Below are positions 60,101-64,000 of a stretch of 64,000 nucleotides of DNA, piece by piece. The stretch's first letter is position 1. Each line of letters starts with the position of its first letter. The stretch comes from Cyanoderma ruficeps. Taxonomy: Eukaryota; Chordata; Aves; Passeriformes; Timaliidae. The translations under genes were made by a program, and so were the position numbers. The stretch spans positions 5,164,417 through 5,228,416 of the forward strand of contig VZDJ01000041.1 in assembly GCA_008694505.1 (NCBI GenBank), written 5' to 3'. Below the pieces are notes generated by a model, which worked only from the letters and a program-made list of their open reading frames with translations, searched no databases and was not told the DNA's origin.

Positions 60101-63100
60101 TAGTATATGGGATCACCCTGCTCTTTCCAACTGCCTGAGGAACAGAATGTTTTGATGAAATAGATTAAGATTTATACCAAACAATTTTACACTTTGCCGG
60201 CTGCCACCTTATTTCCTGCCATTATTATCTATTCACATGTGAATGCCTTGCCTTTCTTGATAATATACATTTGATAAAGGAGAATAACAAAAGAATTCAG
60301 TGAATAATTTCTATGCATCAGGGGTGCTCTAAAAGGAAACCAGCACTTGTGATTTAAAAGCAAACATCAAAAGATGGCACCAAGAGAGTAAATACTTTGA
60401 AATAACATCCAGATTCTTTTCTTTCAGAGACAGTTGATAAAAAGAAGGATCGTTCCCTTTGATTCGGTGGACAGATAATCACTGACAAGCACAAAACTGA
60501 CTATAAAAAGGTGGCATTTAAGTCCATCTCTCATCTCATCCTGTGCTATCTACTATCTAAAAGTAAAGGCCTAAACTGCATAGAGTAAGAGGTTACCTAG
60601 ACACTTGGGATCTTCAGTGAAAATATTTAAATGTAGTCCTTGCTTAGTTTCTCCAATTTACTATTTGCAGTTTAAGGTAAAACCAAAATAACATAAAAAT
60701 ACTTTGGATAGGCACGTAAAGGAGAAGTAAGAATGTGGTGATGCAGGGTACTAAGTACAGAAAAAAAAGATAATTTACACAGCAGTTTTTACTTTATGCT
60801 ATGTTAGGCTTCTCTATAAACAGCAGAATTCTGGTCTATCACTATGTTATTTTGTGAATTATCGAGTTTCACTCTGACTAAAACTAGCTAAATATTGCTG
60901 CAAGTTACTAGAGAACGAGTTGTAAATATCCATGCTTTGATAGCATTTTCTTCCCATTCATGCTTCCTTCTCATGAGCATGATAGAAAAAAGGACTGCTG
61001 CAAAGGACCATTTTTGATACAATCTTTTCAAACAACTACTAGCAGAATATTTGGTATGGATTTTAATATTCAGATTATAGCATAAAATGCTGAGACTGTA
61101 ATAGTTATTTACCTTGATTTTTTGACTGAGAAAGAGCATATAGGTGTATATATCCACTACACCTATACACACACACGTTCAGAACCATGCTCCTTGAAGT
61201 TCTTGATTTTTCAGAGAAACATACCCACTTGGGTTTTGTTTTTTTCTTTTTTGGAAAAATCCTAGAGATAGCACAGCTGAAAACACAGTGAAATCTTGCA
61301 CTCTCGTCCTAGATGCTGCCAGAAAAAACAAGCTTTTTATGCTTGAAGAGGCTTGAGATGTTTTTCTGCCAGTTGTGAGTCCTACGCCTCAAAGTGAAAG
61401 ACAGCAAGTAATGTCTGTGAAAAAAGTTTTCCTGACAGACAGCATGAAGACAGCTCTCCTATACTTTGCCAATCCATAAGTAATAACATTTCTTTGTTGG
61501 CAGAGAGTCAGTTTTGAAACTAAGAAGGAAAACTAAAACAGGTGATGCAGTGGCTATCTCTAAAGGGGAGATTTTTGAGTGAAAAGTAAAGTGAAGTAGA
61601 AACTGGGTTATGTGTCTCTGAATAAATGGCCTCCCATCAGAAAAAGATTAAATTTAAATCACTGTTCTAGTTCTTACATTAAGGATAGTTTAATTCACCC
61701 AGAGCTATTTGGCCTTGAGGATGAATTCCTACAATTAAGTGTTTATGATTGAAAGTGCTGCCATGGAGAGCAGACAGATGAATATCATTTCAGGAGTACT
61801 GTGAATCATTAAATGAGTTGTAAAACCTTTTTCTGGGCATGAGCCACTTTTAAATTTCAGGCTAAGGCTACAATAGACTTCAGCATAAGGCCTGACGTGT
61901 TGCTGTACTTAAAGAGTTTGAATAACAGGATAATCAACATTTACTAATGTATTTATATAACTTTAAACTTCTTACAGTTAATTGAAAATATGTTGTATGT
62001 GAATATGCTGCTGGGCTCGATTACATTTTTCAGATTAGTGCATTGAGTGTTAGTGTCAGGTAATGAACTTAACCTGCCTCTGACGTGTTGGCTTCTTTTG
62101 GCTCAAGATAGGCATGGTTGCTTTCCCTGCTTCAGTGTAAAGAGAGGCTGGATGTGGAATGCCATACAAACCTGGACAGGTGACAAGAAAACAGCGTTAG
62201 GTGCCAACTACCTTCTCTCTGTCAGGATTAGTGCTTGCTTTTTGTCAGGATGGCTGAACGCATCGTCCTGTGTCTGACTGGCATATTGGGAGGACATAAA
62301 CTGAAATAGTGTCCAGACAGGCTGGCAGTTTTTAGGCTCAGGACAGGAAACAGACATAGGGCTACTCTTTCTTAGGTTAAGGAAAGAGCATTGGTCCACA
62401 GCTCGCCTTTTCTTGGCACAGCCTGTCCATTTCCAGAATCACTTGCTCCTCCTGTAAGCAGTTTTTCCAGGTATGTGGAAATTAAAGCTCAAACAGTAGT
62501 AGATAAAATTGGACAGGCTGCTTGAAGCAGTATCTCCCCCTGTATTGTGCCCAAAACCATCCTGTGGCTATGACAGAGCTCTGCCTGCAGCAGGGAAGAG
62601 AAATTAACTCGTGCATCTCCTCCTTAACAACTTCAGCTTTCAGGCTGGTGTTTTAAGAACAACCCCAGCTTCAGTGGGGCTCAAAACTGCCGTCGATCAG
62701 GAGCAGCCTCATGAGCTGTTTGGTCATGAGGTGGCAGTTCTGTCCTGAGGTGGGGTGAACAGCTTGGGGGGAGAGTAATAACTCCTTTAGCCATCTGATT
62801 TTAATCCCTTACCATATGTGACTTGAAGTCCTTAGATGCCCTCTACTGCCATATACCAGAATTAACAGATGGCTCTGTGTAACCAAATTCAGATTTGCTT
62901 GTTATTATCTCTCTCTTTATATATGAACAGAGGAGGGGAAATAATATCCATAATTACTACAAAATATGCGAAGTGTTTTATAAAGTGTGAGTTTGGGCTA
63001 GACATATTTTCTGACTTTCAGTGCCATTGCCCTATATTTCAAAATTTAACACTAATTTTAGTAGTCTCTTCGGAGCTCATTTCTCTGATAAATTATTCCT

Positions 63101-64000
63101 CTGTGAATAAATGTGATCTGGAAAGATGCCTGAGGCACGGCAGAACTTTTCCTCAGCATTTCATGCCACATGATGCTAGACAGAAGGAAGCTGCAAAACC
63201 TGCTGCTGTAGATCAGACTTTGTTCTGGTGAGGAAGGACAGGATGCATTTAGCCATCAGACATACTTTGTGTAAGACAGAACAGCAGGTACGACTGTACC
63301 TAAAATGGAAGAAGAATGAAATTTCTGTCCCACCTTTGCCTGTGTTATGACAGGTTTTGTGTGCTGGCGGGCACAAAGCCATCCTAAGTCAAACAGAACT
63401 AATCTTGGAGGAAATCACTTGCCAGGCTCTTATGAATCAAGTGGCTCTGTGGTGCTTGAGCTTTAGCTGTGTTGGGTATGTCCACTCCTTTTCCTTCTAT
63501 GAGGAAAAGCCAACAAAACAATCCCACCTTTAATTCCCTGTCCCACGTTCCTATCGCTGATTTGACTGAGTGGGTTTGGTCCAAATTAGCTGCCATATTT
63601 TGTGTACATTTTTAAACATGCCTTACCTTTCCTGAGGAGAGTATTATTTCTGTCTACTCTAGGTGTTTGCTGGTAATGTTACAAATAGAAGCAGGCGTGG
63701 CAGGAGGGACTGTGAGCTTTCCAGTAGAACATGTGACAGCGGGGACCTGCCCCAGGTAAATGGAGGACACACAGGAGGGCCTCTGCCAGGCCGGTAAAAA
63801 GTTTGAGTTCATGAGGGGTGCAGCTTTCACACTGTACTTTCTTTTCCCTCCAGCACAGTCCTCTATTTTCAGATACACTGATCTAGAATATGCTGCTTAC
63901 ATTTTTCAGGAGCTTTTATAATTTTTGCGGAACATAATCTCCAACTAACATAAGTTCATAGCGAAATCTTATTGTGAATGGGGGCTTTGTTCTGGTAGAC
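57124..64000. other. Region upstream of SOCS2; no gene seen
   Basis: AT-rich DNA rising slightly in GC towards the right end. No exon of MRPL42 (the neighbour in human) or any other family is recognisable. Open frames reach 120 codons (62869-63231) without resemblance to known proteins. A single GAS-type TTCTCAGAA lies at 57604-57612, and a short CA run near 61170. No CR1 or LTR recognised. Confidence 0.5.

Noticed and set aside
62869..63231. 120-codon + strand frame near the right end
   Set aside because: No recognisable family or exon context; not MRPL42, the expected neighbour, which would be on the - strand.

Overview
The window looks like a bird genome, on the - strand side of a conserved vertebrate neighbourhood. 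Evidence for a bird: three CR1 LINE copies with typical avian 3' ends, a solo LTR with a 6-bp target duplication, few other repeats, AT-rich introns broken by sharp CpG islands, and SOCS2/CRADD proteins close to but distinct from the mammalian ones. I cannot name the species. Assembly gaps (23 N at 18245-18267, single N at 56069 and 56886) mark it as a draft assembly.

Two genes are present, both on the - strand and therefore read from right to left. SOCS2 is complete (coding 52685-54194). Two coding exons are joined by a phase-1 intron and give 197 residues with an intact SH2 domain and SOCS box. It has a 3' UTR of about 1 kb with a clear poly(A) site near 51.7 kb, a spliced 5' leader with a tiny uORF, and a large CpG island with two tandem STAT5-type sites. 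CRADD (RAIDD) is partial. Its promoter CpG island lies at about 40.84-41.56 kb. The exon encoding the CARD is at 37580-37885. The death-domain exon is not seen and must lie beyond the left edge, so positions 1-37579 are most simply read as the large CRADD intron. The order PLXNC1-CRADD-SOCS2-MRPL42 is known from human chromosome 12; this window covers the CRADD-SOCS2 part, inverted. No exon of PLXNC1 or MRPL42 was recognised.

Layout: 1-37579 CRADD intron, with a CR1 at 5.2-6.2 kb, a second CR1 at 10.4-11.3 kb split by a 420-bp solo LTR, a microsatellite and gap near 18.2-18.6 kb, an isolated CpG-dense patch at 27.5 kb, a diverged pair of 75-bp repeats at 28.8/29.7 kb, and an old 1.7-kb CR1 in reverse orientation at 30.7-32.4 kb. 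Then 37.6-41.6 kb CRADD 5' end; 41.6-51.7 kb intergenic; 51.7-56.1 kb SOCS2; 56.1-64 kb upstream region.

The two genes are not an operon and act separately: SOCS2 limits growth-hormone/JAK-STAT signalling, and CRADD is an adaptor in caspase-2 (PIDDosome) signalling. I found no previously undescribed multi-gene system. The most interesting observations are regulatory (tandem STAT5 sites, the SOCS2 leader uORF) and the LTR nested in a CR1. Almost all other open reading frames are chance frames in intron or CpG-island DNA.
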